A stretch of DNA of 64,000 nt from Criibacterium bergeronii. Its GTDB lineage: Bacteria > Bacillota > Clostridia > Peptostreptococcales > Filifactoraceae. The notes below the pieces were generated by a model, which searched no databases, was not told the origin of the DNA, and was given only the letters and a program-made list of their open reading frames with translations. The DNA lies in assembly GCF_001693775.2 (NCBI RefSeq), contig NZ_MBEW02000009.1:1-64000 (forward strand), in the 5' to 3' direction. Within the stretch, counting starts at the first letter, position 1. Every line of letters starts with the position of its first letter. This document shows, piece after piece, positions 8,954 to 16,476 of the stretch. The position numbers were made by a program, and so were the translations under genes.

Positions 8954-9706
8954 TTATACATTCTTAAATTTTATTTTGATTTTTCCATCTGCAGAATCTT
9001 CATAGTCAAACTTAAATTCTCCAGATTTACTATCGTACTCAAATTTCTTGCCATTTACATAAAATGCTTCATTTGTATTTATTCCCATAGCATTTAGCAC
9101 TTTTTTTATTCTGCTCGTTTCTTCTTTAGTTATTCCTAATGGTCTTCCTATTCCATAAGTTTCTCTGTTTGCTACTCTTGTGAATTGTCTCATCGAAGAA
9201 GCCAGACTGCTTGCAAAGCTAGTAGCGTACGACCTTTGATTGATATCAATCCAATCAGGTATACTAAATTGTACTCCATTATTTGTCCATTTTAGTGTTG
9301 TGCCATCTAATAACGTTACAGTCTCCCCTGGAACTAATGCAATACTGTTTTTCATTTTAGAGTATCCATTGTCATCTTGTATGGCAAATTCGGTTTTAGC
9401 ACCTTTATTACTTAGATAATTTTTTATAAATGATGGTGGATATCCAAGACACTTTCCATCACTATCAAAGTGCACCTCATCGTTATCGAAATCATTAGCT
9501 AATTCTAGCCATCTGCCATCAGGTGTTTTCCCTATAAGAAAGCCACGCTCACCGACTTTAAAATCTGTAAATATAGTGTCTTTTACACCTGCAATCCCTT
9601 GATGCTGAAAACTATCTTTAAAACTTTTTTCATTATTTGTTGATTTGGCATTCTGATTTTTGACTTGAACATTTCCTCTGTTATTTATTACATTTGTTAT
9701 TTGCAT
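8954..9706 (-). CDS. Unknown protein, first gene of LytTR-controlled operon
   Basis: 250 aa, ATG at 9706 preceded by AGAGGATATAA. No signal peptide. After an N-terminal low-complexity part (VQVKNQNAKSTNNEKSF) there is a glycine- and aspartate-rich region (FKVGERGFLIGKTPDGRWLE, YSKMKNSIALVPGETVTLLD) and a C-terminal part with GIGRPLGITKEETSRIKKVL and a repetitive acidic end (YDSKSGEFKFDYEDSADGK). Clostridial proteins with similar N-termini are often annotated only as DUFs, and I cannot name this one with confidence. The promoter with paired LytTR-type sites lies just upstream, so it should be the first gene expressed when the 11204 regulator is active. Confidence 0.62.
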   Translation of the reverse strand: MQITNVINNRGNVQVKNQNAKSTNNEKSFKDSFQHQGIAGVKDTIFTDFKVGERGFLIGKTPDGRWLELANDFDNDEVHFDSDGKCLGYPPSFIKNYLSNKGAKTEFAIQDDNGYSKMKNSIALVPGETVTLLDGTTLKWTNNGVQFSIPDWIDINQRSYATSFASSLASSMRQFTRVANRETYGIGRPLGITKEETSRIKKVLNAMGINTNEAFYVNGKKFEYDSKSGEFKFDYEDSADGKIKIKFKNV

Positions 9707-9763
9707 TTTATATCCTCTTTTCTCTAATTTTTAAAATAATTACTCCATTTTCCTTTTGGTCTG

Positions 9764-9828
9764 ATTATCGAACAAATTTTTTAAAAATCAACCCAGTTGA
9801 CACAATTAACCAATTTTTTGACACAATT
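9764..9828 (-). promoter_or_regulatory. Promoter with two direct repeats, probable LytTR-regulator site
   Basis: TTGACACAATT occurs at 9797-9807 and again at 9818-9828 (same orientation, 21 bp apart, two helical turns). On the minus strand a -10-like GATAAT lies at 9764-9769, with the repeats over and upstream of the -35 position. Paired direct repeats at this spacing are the usual target of AgrA/ComE-type LytTR dimers, and a LytTR regulator is encoded 1.4 kb away. It would drive the 9706-6661 operon. Confidence 0.6.
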
Positions 9829-9833
9829 TGCAT

Positions 9834-9874
9834 AAAAAAAGACTAATCGATAATTTTTATCACGTAGTCTTTTA
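9834..9874 (-). terminator. Terminator of the histidine kinase/response regulator operon
   Basis: Minus-strand stem TAAAAGACTA (9874-9865) pairs with TAGTCTTTT, an inner GATAA/TTATC stem extends it, and the structure ends in seven Ts (9840-9834). It lies 35 bp downstream of the kinase stop. Confidence 0.75.
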
Positions 9875-9908
9875 GAATTTACTATTAAAATTTGTATGAT
9901 ATTTATGA

Positions 9909-11195
9909 TTATTTTTCATTCATGATAATCATCACGTAGACTGAAAACTTTTCTTCATCAAAATTAATCTTAAAAACCCCATTATATTTTTCTAATATTT
10001 CTTTCACGTTTTTTATTCCTATACCATGATTTTGTGAATCTTCTTTTGTTGTAATAAAAGCTTTATCATCTTGTTTTATTTTTCCGTTATAGCTGTTGTC
10101 GAGTTTTATTATAAATTTATTTTTCTCGTCTATTATTTTTATATCAATATTTCTTTTTTCTTCATCTATTTTCATTTGTGCCTCTATTGCATTGTCAATT
10201 AAATTTCCTAAAATTATTGATAGATGATAATCACTCAACGGAATTGTTTCTCTGATTCTTATGTCTGTATTTATTTTTATTTTATTGTCTTTCATTTTTT
10301 TGATTTTATAGTTTAATATGCTATTTAGAACCTCATTTTTTGTTTTTATATAATTATCTTCAGAGGTGTAAAAATCTAATAGGCTATCTATGTATTCAAG
10401 AGCTTTTTCATCACTTTTTTCTTGTATTAAGCCTCTTATAGACAAAAAATGATTTTTTTCATCGTGTTTATACTTTCTTAATAAGCTTATCTGCTCGTTC
10501 ATATATTTTAGTTCTTTTTCATAGGACTTTGTCTTTTCTTTGAATGTCTCTATTTTAAATTGCTTATTCAATGAGTTAGTAAGTTTTTCATAACCCCACA
10601 TCGAAAATAAATTTATGAATATGAATGTTATAGAAATGATTGTAAAAGTTTCGGTATCTATAGTCGATTTTAAAGCTAATAAAAATGTTGTTATTATTGT
10701 GACTGAAGATATCACCACATTTAAAATAGGAGTATTAGCTGTTATTTCCATATACTTTTTTGTTTTAAAAAAGTATTTTATCAGTATTGCAGTTAACAAA
10801 AGTAGTATATTCCCTAAGAAAATAATTGAAATCTCTAAATGGTGTACGCTTTTAAAAATACTTTTTATATGTGAATCAAATACATACGAAACACTAATTT
10901 CCTCTATAGCTAAAATAGCGTATGTAATAATAGCAATTTGCATATTATTTAAGACATTTTCATTGTATAAAAAACATAACAAAAAAAGACATAACAAATT
11001 TGCCAACATTGTTACGATTGGGATATTTATAAATGAAAATACTGTTGTTACAATTATATAAAAAAGAAAGTATGCTAAAATTTTTATCTTTTTGGGATAG
11101 ACAAATTCTTCTTTTTGAAATGTACTCATCAGTAAGTAAATTGTATATGTATAAATCAAATTTGTAGCATAGTGAAGTATGTTAAAATTTCCCAT
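9909..11195 (-). CDS. AgrC/ComD-like GHKL sensor histidine kinase
   Basis: 428 aa. The N-terminal ~200 residues are very hydrophobic with about six membrane segments, as in AgrC-family peptide sensors. A coiled linker (EKTKSYEKELKYMNEQISLL) leads to the phosphoacceptor motif KYKHDEKNH (about 245). The N box LGNLIDNAIEAQ (about 330) and G box NHGIGIKNVKEIL near the C-terminus define the GHKL ATPase. It would phosphorylate the LytTR regulator encoded 8 bp upstream. No agrB or agrD gene is recognisable nearby, so the signal may be an unrelated or distant peptide. The divergence-free arrangement (regulator then kinase) and a terminator after it indicate a two-gene operon. Confidence 0.9.
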   Translation of the reverse strand: MGNFNILHYATNLIYTYTIYLLMSTFQKEEFVYPKKIKILAYFLFYIIVTTVFSFINIPIVTMLANLLCLFLLCFLYNENVLNNMQIAIITYAILAIEEISVSYVFDSHIKSIFKSVHHLEISIIFLGNILLLLTAILIKYFFKTKKYMEITANTPILNVVISSVTIITTFLLALKSTIDTETFTIISITFIFINLFSMWGYEKLTNSLNKQFKIETFKEKTKSYEKELKYMNEQISLLRKYKHDEKNHFLSIRGLIQEKSDEKALEYIDSLLDFYTSEDNYIKTKNEVLNSILNYKIKKMKDNKIKINTDIRIRETIPLSDYHLSIILGNLIDNAIEAQMKIDEEKRNIDIKIIDEKNKFIIKLDNSYNGKIKQDDKAFITTKEDSQNHGIGIKNVKEILEKYNGVFKINFDEEKFSVYVMIIMNEK

Positions 11196-11203
11196 TTTTC
11201 TCC

Positions 11204-11920
11204 TTACATATGTATCATATCGTATTTAGCAACTTGTTCAAAAAAATCTTTACTTTTTCCTCTGCTTATTTTTATAACTACATCATTTGACATTTTCACT
11301 TTGTCTTTATTAAATTCTACAATATGCTCTATGTTTACAATATATGATGAATGGCATATTGCAAAGCCAAAATTTTCAAGTTCTTTATATACATTTGCTA
11401 TAGTAGAGTAAAATTCAAATTTGCCATCATTTGTAACTATCTTCACTTTGTGCCTTGAAGATTCAAAATATATAATATCTGTGATTTTCTTTTTTATATC
11501 TTTTCCTTTTACATTAAATGTAAATGTTTTTGCCTTGTTATCTAAAAGTCTTAAAGCTTCTTTCAATGTTTCGTAGACTTCTTCTTTTGAAAAGGGTTTA
11601 ATCAAAAAATTATTTGGTCTTATTTTAAATAGCTCCATAGCATAGTCTTTTATAGCTGATATATAAACTATTTGTATGTCGTCATTCGACAATTCTTTTC
11701 TTATTTTATGTCCAACTTCTATGCCTGTAATGTTATCCATTTGTATGTCCAAATATAGTATGTCAATGTGATTTTCGCTTAAATAATCTACTAGCGCTTG
11801 TCCATTCAAAAAAGCATAAACATCAACTTTTGTATTCAAAGCAACTGCATATTCTGTCAATATTTTTCGTAATTCGGCAATTATATTTTTATCATCATCA
11901 CAAATTGCTATATTTATCAT
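11204..11920 (-). CDS. LytTR-family response regulator (AgrA/ComE-like)
   Basis: I place the start at the ATG at 11920 (MINIAICDDDKN) because AAGGAAG lies just before it; an in-frame ATG at 11944 would add eight residues unlike the family. The receiver domain shows the acidic pocket CDDD and the phosphoacceptor in DILYLDIQMD (about residue 55). The LytTR DNA-binding domain starts near 140 (DIIYFESSRHKVKI, FAICHSSYIVNIEHI, VVIKISRGKSKDFFE). It is predicted to bind the paired repeats at 9797-9828 and activate the adjacent operon of secreted proteins. The kinase gene follows 8 bp downstream. A role in quorum-type regulation is inferred from the family. Confidence 0.9.
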   Translation of the reverse strand: MINIAICDDDKNIIAELRKILTEYAVALNTKVDVYAFLNGQALVDYLSENHIDILYLDIQMDNITGIEVGHKIRKELSNDDIQIVYISAIKDYAMELFKIRPNNFLIKPFSKEEVYETLKEALRLLDNKAKTFTFNVKGKDIKKKITDIIYFESSRHKVKIVTNDGKFEFYSTIANVYKELENFGFAICHSSYIVNIEHIVEFNKDKVKMSNDVVIKISRGKSKDFFEQVAKYDMIHM

Positions 11921-12090
11921 AGTAGCTTCCTTTATCATAAGCAATTGATTTCTATCACAAATGGTATTTACACAAAACTACTAATTTACCTAAACTGTCA
12001 AACTAATATTTTAAACGTCCCTAGTATTATACCATTATAAGTAAAATAATTCACACCAAAAAGTCAAAAAAGAGCCTCCCGACTTTTTTA

Positions 12091-12520
12091 TTATACCTCT
12101 ATACCTGATTTAAAAACAATCTTTATTTCATCATCGTAAACCACAACCTTATCAATTAACTTTCTCACCAGTTCCTCATCATAATTAGTGATGGATAAGT
12201 TTTGACTATCAAGAAAACCTCTCATTTCTTTAATCCTCTTATTTATCCCTTCTTTTTCAGCTAAATCAGCGTAGACTTTTCTTTTTTGTTCCCTTAAATC
12301 TTCTATAGCTTGTGTCAAGTCATCATAGTTTTCTCTTGCATTTGCTTTTTTGATTAGCTCTTTTTGAAGGTTTAACATCTCTGCTTCTATTTTTGAAACT
12401 TTGCTGTCTGCATTATCTAACAGCACATCTTGTATATTTGTCTTTAAGGTTTCTCTTATACTTTCCTTGTTTTCAATTATGGTGTTTATTGCCCTCACAC
12501 CTGGTGCTACACTATAAAAG
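12091..12520 (-). pseudogene. C-terminal remnant of a large serine recombinase
   Basis: The minus-strand frame encodes about 143 residues typical of the C-terminal coiled coil and tail of TnpX-like recombinases: LQKELIKKANARENYDDL, REQKRKVYADLAEKE and the tail ITNYDEELVRKLIDKVVVYD...FKSGIEV. The N-terminal catalytic domain is missing. The homology stops exactly where the IS3-family element begins (12521), and the other side of the IS does not resume the recombinase, so insertion was followed by deletion. A similar tail fragment occurs at 62991-63098. Confidence 0.8.
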
Positions 12521-12578
12521 TAGACAAATAATAAGACAAGATGTATCATAAAAATAAACACAAAAACAAGGATGTTTT

Positions 12579-12863
12579 ATGCCAAACAAAGGAATAAGAT
12601 ATGACGAGGAATTTAAAAAATCTATTGTAGAATTATACAATAATGGAAGAACACAAGCTTCTTTAATAAAAGAATATGATATATCTCAGTCTGCCATCTC
12701 TAAGTGGATTAAACAATATTCATCTGTAGAACTTGGTGATGGCGAAATCTTTACAGCTAAATAAATTAAGCAGCTTCAACAAAACAACGCTAAATTAGAA
12801 GAAGAAAACTTAATATTAAAAAAAGCGATTGCCATATTCACGCCACACTCAGGCAGAGACTAA
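12579..12863 (+). pseudogene. IS3-family transposase orfA, interrupted by a stop
   Basis: The helix-turn-helix half is intact: RYDEEFKKSIVELYNNG followed by QASLIKEYDISQSAISKWIK. A TAA at 12762-12764 interrupts the frame, which then continues as IKQLQQNNAKLEEENLILKK and AIAIFTPHSGRD to a stop at 12861. This leucine-zipper stretch is normal for orfA, so one codon, perhaps GAA, has mutated to TAA. The product would be a truncated DNA-binding protein, and the fused OrfAB transposase cannot form without readthrough. The element is probably immobile unless complemented. Confidence 0.8.
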
Positions 12864-13720
12864 CTGCTGTCTACAAACTTAGAAAAGAAAATAATATCAA
12901 TACTCTTTGCAGAATTTTGAATGTGAATAGAAGCACATATTACAAACATTTTTTTTCAAAGCCTTCGAATAGAGAACTTGTAAATACTGAAATTAAGAGT
13001 AAAATTTTAAAGATTTATGTTGATTTTAGAAATTCTATTGGTGGCTACAAAATTAAAAAAGTTCTCCTGCGTGATTATGGTATAAATATAAGTGCTGGCA
13101 GAGTGTACAGACTTATGAATTCAATGAACCTTCCTAAAGCTAGAAAGACAAAACCAAAATGCAAGTCTTCTCCAGCTGAAAATAAAGTCTGCAAAAACCA
13201 TCTAAAACATCAATTTAACCAAGCTGCTCCTAACATTGTATGGGCAAGTGATTTTACTTACGTAAAAGTAAACGGTAATTGGTATTATTTGTGTGTTGTT
13301 ATGGACTTGTTTTCAAGGAAAATAATAAGTTGGAATTTATCTTCAAAACACTATGTAGATCTTGTAAAAACAGCATTTGAAAAAGCATACGAAAAAAGAA
13401 AATATCCAAAATCGTTAATGTTTCATTCTGACAGAGGCTATAAGTACAACTCAACATCCTTTAGAAATCTGTTAGAAAGCTATGGAGTTTGCCGGTCTTT
13501 GTCTAAAAAAGGCTATCCTTATGACAATGCCTGTTTGGAGAGTTTCTTTAAGCAAATGAAATCAGAAGAAATAGAAAGCAGAACTTATAAGAACATAAAA
13601 GAGTTATATTTTTCTTGTTTCGAATACATCCAAAGGTACAACAATAAAAGACCTCACGGTTCACTTGGTTACTTAACTCCAAATGAGTACGAGAAAAAAT
13701 ATAAAGAAAGGAGTGTTTAA
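12824..13720 (+). CDS. IS3-family transposase orfB (DDE integrase core)
   Basis: The frame is open from the A7 slippery run to 13720. It begins around CHIHATLRQRLTAVYKL, then VNRSTYYKHFFSK (HTH_21 part), and the rve integrase domain with the DDE triad: Asp in WASDFTYVK, Asp in FHSDRGYKYNS and Glu in DNACLESFFKQMKSEE. The end NNKRPHGSLGYLTPNEYEK is typical. There is no independent start with a good ribosome site; expression normally needs -1 frameshifting from orfA. Because orfA contains a stop upstream of the shift site, this frame is probably silent although itself undamaged. Confidence 0.85.
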   Translation, partial: SDCHIHATLRQRLTAVYKLRKENNINTLCRILNVNRSTYYKHFFSKPSNRELVNTEIKSKILKIYVDFRNSIGGYKIKKVLLRDYGINISAGRVYRLMNSMNLPKARKTKPKCKSSPAENKVCKNHLKHQFNQAAPNIVWASDFTYVKVNGNWYYLCVVMDLFSRKIISWNLSSKHYVDLVKTAFEKAYEKRKYPKSLMFHSDRGYKYNSTSFRNLLESYGVCRSLSKKGYPYDNACLESFFKQMKSEEIESRTYKNIKELYFSCFEYIQRYNNKRPHGSLGYLTPNEYEKKYKERSV

Positions 13721-13981
13721 TTTTTTATATTTATTAGAAAAAATATTCTAAAAATGTGTCCAATGTATTGACTGCTACGCAGCATGAATCCTCACTTCTT
13801 AACTGGCCAACCGTCCCAGTGGGTTGACTTTATATTTTCTTTTTCTTGTTTCTTAGCTCTGGGCATCGATGATCAGACGATGAACTTTGAAACAAGTTTT
13901 GAGTGTCAAATACTATTTATAAAAAATGGCGACTTACAATAATATGCATACCGTTTGGTACTCTCGGACATGTTAAGTAAA

Positions 13982-14042
13982 CAAAAAGAACCCAAGTAGT
14001 TTTATCAATGGAATTCTCCAATCGTTAAACTACTCAGGCTCC
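13982..14042 (-). terminator. Long hairpin terminator after the DUF6076 operon
   Basis: An imperfect ~25-bp inverted repeat has left arm GAACCCAAGTAGTTTTATCA from 13988 and right arm ending ACTACTCAGGCTC at about 14041, around the centre ATTC. Read on the minus strand it is followed by TTCTTTTTG. It begins six bases after the stop of the 14048-14206 frame. The remaining bases between 13763 and 13981 hold nothing I can identify. Confidence 0.6.
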
Positions 14043-14047
14043 CTCTG

Positions 14048-14206
14048 CTATGGCTTCCATACCACACGGTTTGCTCTTAAGTATTCGCATATATTAAATT
14101 TTCCTTTACTGATTTCCTCTGAATTACCAATATGATTATGGACTACAGCCTTGTGTTGCGGCATAGGTTTCTTCGGTGGAATAATCCGAATAGTTCCTAT
14201 GGCCAT
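14048..14206 (-). CDS. Possible small protein (52 aa) ending the DUF6076 operon
   Basis: ATG at 14206 opens a 52-codon frame: MAIGTIRIIPPKKPMPQHKA, then VVHNHIGNSEEIS, and RANRVVWKP before TAG. Codon choice looks normal and a strong terminator hairpin starts six bases after the stop, which supports it being translated. The ribosome site is weak. It follows the 64-residue gene at 14233 by 26 bases on the same strand. No family is recognised. Alternatively it is the leftover C-terminus of a longer gene. Confidence 0.35.
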   Translation of the reverse strand: MAIGTIRIIPPKKPMPQHKAVVHNHIGNSEEISKGKFNICEYLRANRVVWKP

Positions 14207-14232
14207 ATTTTAGGGATCTCTAGTATCATCTA

Positions 14233-14424
14233 TTATCGTGCTTTCTTAAATTTACCACGATTTTTATTAGCAATTGATGGATTATATACCTGTTTTAGAA
14301 AATTAGACATTGTTAATCTTTTCCCTTTCGGACCTTCAATAACAGGATCACCATCTTCACCTTGATAGCGCATACAAAATTTAGTACCGTCGTCAGCATA
14401 AATTGGATAATCAGTCTTTGTCAT
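14233..14424 (-). CDS. Small conserved-looking protein downstream of DUF6076 gene
   Basis: 63 aa from the ATG at 14424, preceded by GAGGAGGG. The sequence MTKTDYPIYADDGTKFCMRY, EDGDPVIEGPKGKRLTMSNF and KNRGKFKKAR is polar with a basic tail and no membrane segment. It follows the DUF6076 gene by 67 bases on the same strand and is likely co-transcribed. The short motif YADDGTKFCMRYQGEDGDPV is unlike any domain I know. The function is unknown; a small partner of the DUF6076 protein is a reasonable guess from position only. Confidence 0.5.
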   Translation of the reverse strand: MTKTDYPIYADDGTKFCMRYQGEDGDPVIEGPKGKRLTMSNFLKQVYNPSIANKNRGKFKKAR

Positions 14425-14491
14425 CAATAACCCTCCTCTATTAAGAAGTCTAAAGTTAAATAAAATAACTTTTTATTTGGACATATTTATA

Positions 14492-15502
14492 TTACTCTTT
14501 GAACTGCTCCAGCCATTGCAAAAAACTTTCTGTTGTGACAATTCCATTTTTCATTTTTTCCCTCCATATCTTAACTTCAGACATAAGATATGAAAGTTTT
14601 TCTTTAGCATCACGATTCTGTGGATGTCTTATTGTTATCATCTTATATTTCATATAAACTTTTCTGTATTCTTTAGTTGCAATATCATTTTTTTCCTTAT
14701 TTGCTCGTGTTACCTGTGCCCCTATATCTTTGCATAACCTCTTTGGATCTTGCGGAGATGGATACCAACAATAAATTGCATCTATTCTGCCTTCAGGAAC
14801 AAAGTACTTTCCACAGTTAGCGCATTTCGTAAACTTTACATTGTTGTCCATACAATGTGCTACTTCAAATAATAATAATGACATTGATGATTTGATTGTA
14901 TATAGTGAATGAAACTTTCCTTCATAATTTGCTATACGAAAATCAATGTGCTGAAAATTTATATTTTCACTAAACATAGACCAAAATGCATTTACTTGAT
15001 CCTCTTCATATTCATCTTCACTAGCGAGCATCAAAAAGCTGTGTTTAAATGCAACATATGACTGTGCATACCAGTAATATGCAGAAAGCAATGCCTGCTT
15101 ATTCGTGGATTTTCCCAATTTACTATAGCCACTACCTTCAAATATAAACTTTCCTATAGAATCTTCTTCCTTTATTTCTATAAAAAATTCATCAAGATTT
15201 GACATTTCTTCCTTACACATATCCGAAACTAAATCCATGAATTCAAAAGTAATAATAACTGCTGAAGCTATTCCAATTTTTTCTTCTAACTTATCAACAA
15301 ACCAAGGGAAAAACTCTGCTAATGTCTTCTCCGATGGCTTTTCCTCTAAACGAGAATACTCCAATATGACTTCTTTTAAGTCTGTAGGATGTAATCTAGC
15401 ATACTCAGCAATCATCCCTCCTATCGGATATTCTTTTATACCACGATACATAACAACATTTTTTTCTCCATCAAAATCTACTATTAATCCATCCATCTCC
15501 AT
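14492..15502 (-). CDS. DUF6076-like protein with C-terminal zinc-binding cluster
   Basis: 336 aa, ATG at 15502 after AGGAGG. The N-terminal two thirds is acidic and helical (YSRLEEKPSEKTLAEFFPWF, LVSDMCKEEMSNLDEFF). At about residues 226-256 there is a zinc-ribbon-like segment KCANCGKYFVP...IYCWYPSPQDPKRLC (Cys-x2-Cys followed by Cys...Cys). A basic helical tail follows (RANKEKNDIATKEYRKVYMK). This architecture, a long helical domain and then a CGNR-like zinc segment, agrees with DUF6076 proteins of clostridial accessory regions. The function is unknown; nucleic-acid binding through the zinc segment is inference. Confidence 0.65.
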   Translation of the reverse strand: MEMDGLIVDFDGEKNVVMYRGIKEYPIGGMIAEYARLHPTDLKEVILEYSRLEEKPSEKTLAEFFPWFVDKLEEKIGIASAVIITFEFMDLVSDMCKEEMSNLDEFFIEIKEEDSIGKFIFEGSGYSKLGKSTNKQALLSAYYWYAQSYVAFKHSFLMLASEDEYEEDQVNAFWSMFSENINFQHIDFRIANYEGKFHSLYTIKSSMSLLLFEVAHCMDNNVKFTKCANCGKYFVPEGRIDAIYCWYPSPQDPKRLCKDIGAQVTRANKEKNDIATKEYRKVYMKYKMITIRHPQNRDAKEKLSYLMSEVKIWREKMKNGIVTTESFLQWLEQFKE

Positions 15503-15742
15503 AACATTAACCTCCTGTTGTCAATTAATATTTTAATTTTCATCTCGCAACTCGTTAACAATAATTATTTTCATTTCTTATTGATAAAATTATATAATAT
15601 TATCCGTAACAGTGCAACAATCAAAATATAGTTTTATTAATTGATAACAAGCTTATTGCATATAAGCCACTCCGAATCATAAGAGGACAGATCACCCTTC
15701 ACTTTATAAAGGAAAATCAGCCCTCATACACAGAGTGTTTTT

Positions 15743-16156
15743 CTACAATAGTTTTTCTAAAATCTCTTTGAGCTTTCTTAAAATTCTATCCTTTCGCCAT
15801 TGTATAGTCTGATAAGTTACACCCTTATCTTTTGCAACACTTGATAAAGTTTCATCATAGAAATACAAACGCTCAATAAGCTCCTTTTCTTCAGCATTAA
15901 GTTTTGATATGGCACTTCTGAGTGCTTCAATCATCATCTGCGCTTCTACAACTTTTTCTATATAAATGCCCTCTTCTACAATGTTATCTACAAAGTGTCC
16001 ATCATGATCTAATGATGAAAAAAAGAGCAAGTGGTTTTTCTTGTCCACCTGCTCTAAATACTTTTCGTGTTCTTTTTCTCGTCAGTAGACTTCATATATC
16101 TGCTCGCTGACTTTAACCCTTTGTCCGTTGACATAAAGGTAATATTCTTTTGTCAT
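15743..16156 (-). pseudogene. Tn916-type sigma-70-like regulator gene with in-frame TGA
   Basis: The frame starts at ATG 16156 (MTKEYYLYVNGQRVKVSEQI) and meets TGA at 16082-16084, at the position where the family has Trp (EVY-W-REKEHEKYLEQV). It then continues in frame as KNHLLFFSSLDHDGHFVDNI, a region-4-like helix-turn-helix (KDKGVTYQTIQWRKDRIL) and the end at 15743. These ~140-aa proteins are regulators carried by Tn916-like conjugative transposons. The simplest reading is a TGG to TGA nonsense mutation. A shorter product could start at the GTG at 16048 but would lack the N-terminal third. Confidence 0.75.
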
Positions 16157-16197
16157 ATAGTTTCCTCCATTTCTTTTTTGTCTGCTTGTTTTCAGGC

Positions 16198-16237
16198 AAA
16201 AAAGGAGGACCTCTTACGCCGGGCATAAGAGGTCCTC
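16198..16237 (-). terminator. Terminator downstream of the MATE/ABC operon
   Basis: A perfect 12-bp stem, GAGGACCTCTTA (16205-16216) with TAAGAGGTCCTC (16226-16237) and a nine-base loop, followed on the minus strand by CCTTTTTTG. It lies 240 bp after the MATE gene stop; the bases in between (16238-16476) show no gene. Confidence 0.75.
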
Positions 16238-16476
16238 TGAAATGAAATACGCTTGTTCTTTCTTTAAGTGTATTTAATTTTATTGGAGAGTATATGGAAG
16301 GACATACAAACAGAGAGTCTATATGAAAAAGGACTGTTTTTGTTATGATTCATCATTTCAAACGAATACATAGACTCCTGCATTATATCTCCCTCCGTTC
16401 CTTATCTCTGATAAGATTTCATACATTAAGCCTTTCTGATTTGGTGTGTTTATTCTGCTGATAAAAGGGAGAGAGC

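Larger units (their letters stand above)
12521..13762 (+). mobile_element. IS3-family insertion sequence (IS150-like)
   Basis: About 1.24 kb with two overlapping transposase frames. Imperfect terminal inverted repeats are visible: left TAGACAAATAATAAGA (12521-12536) against right TCTAAAAATGTGTCCA (13747-13762), 11 of 16 positions pairing. A run of seven A before GC at 12818 is a plausible site for the -1 frameshift that joins orfA and orfB in this family. No clear target duplication is seen, and the left flank is a truncated recombinase gene. Confidence 0.8.
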
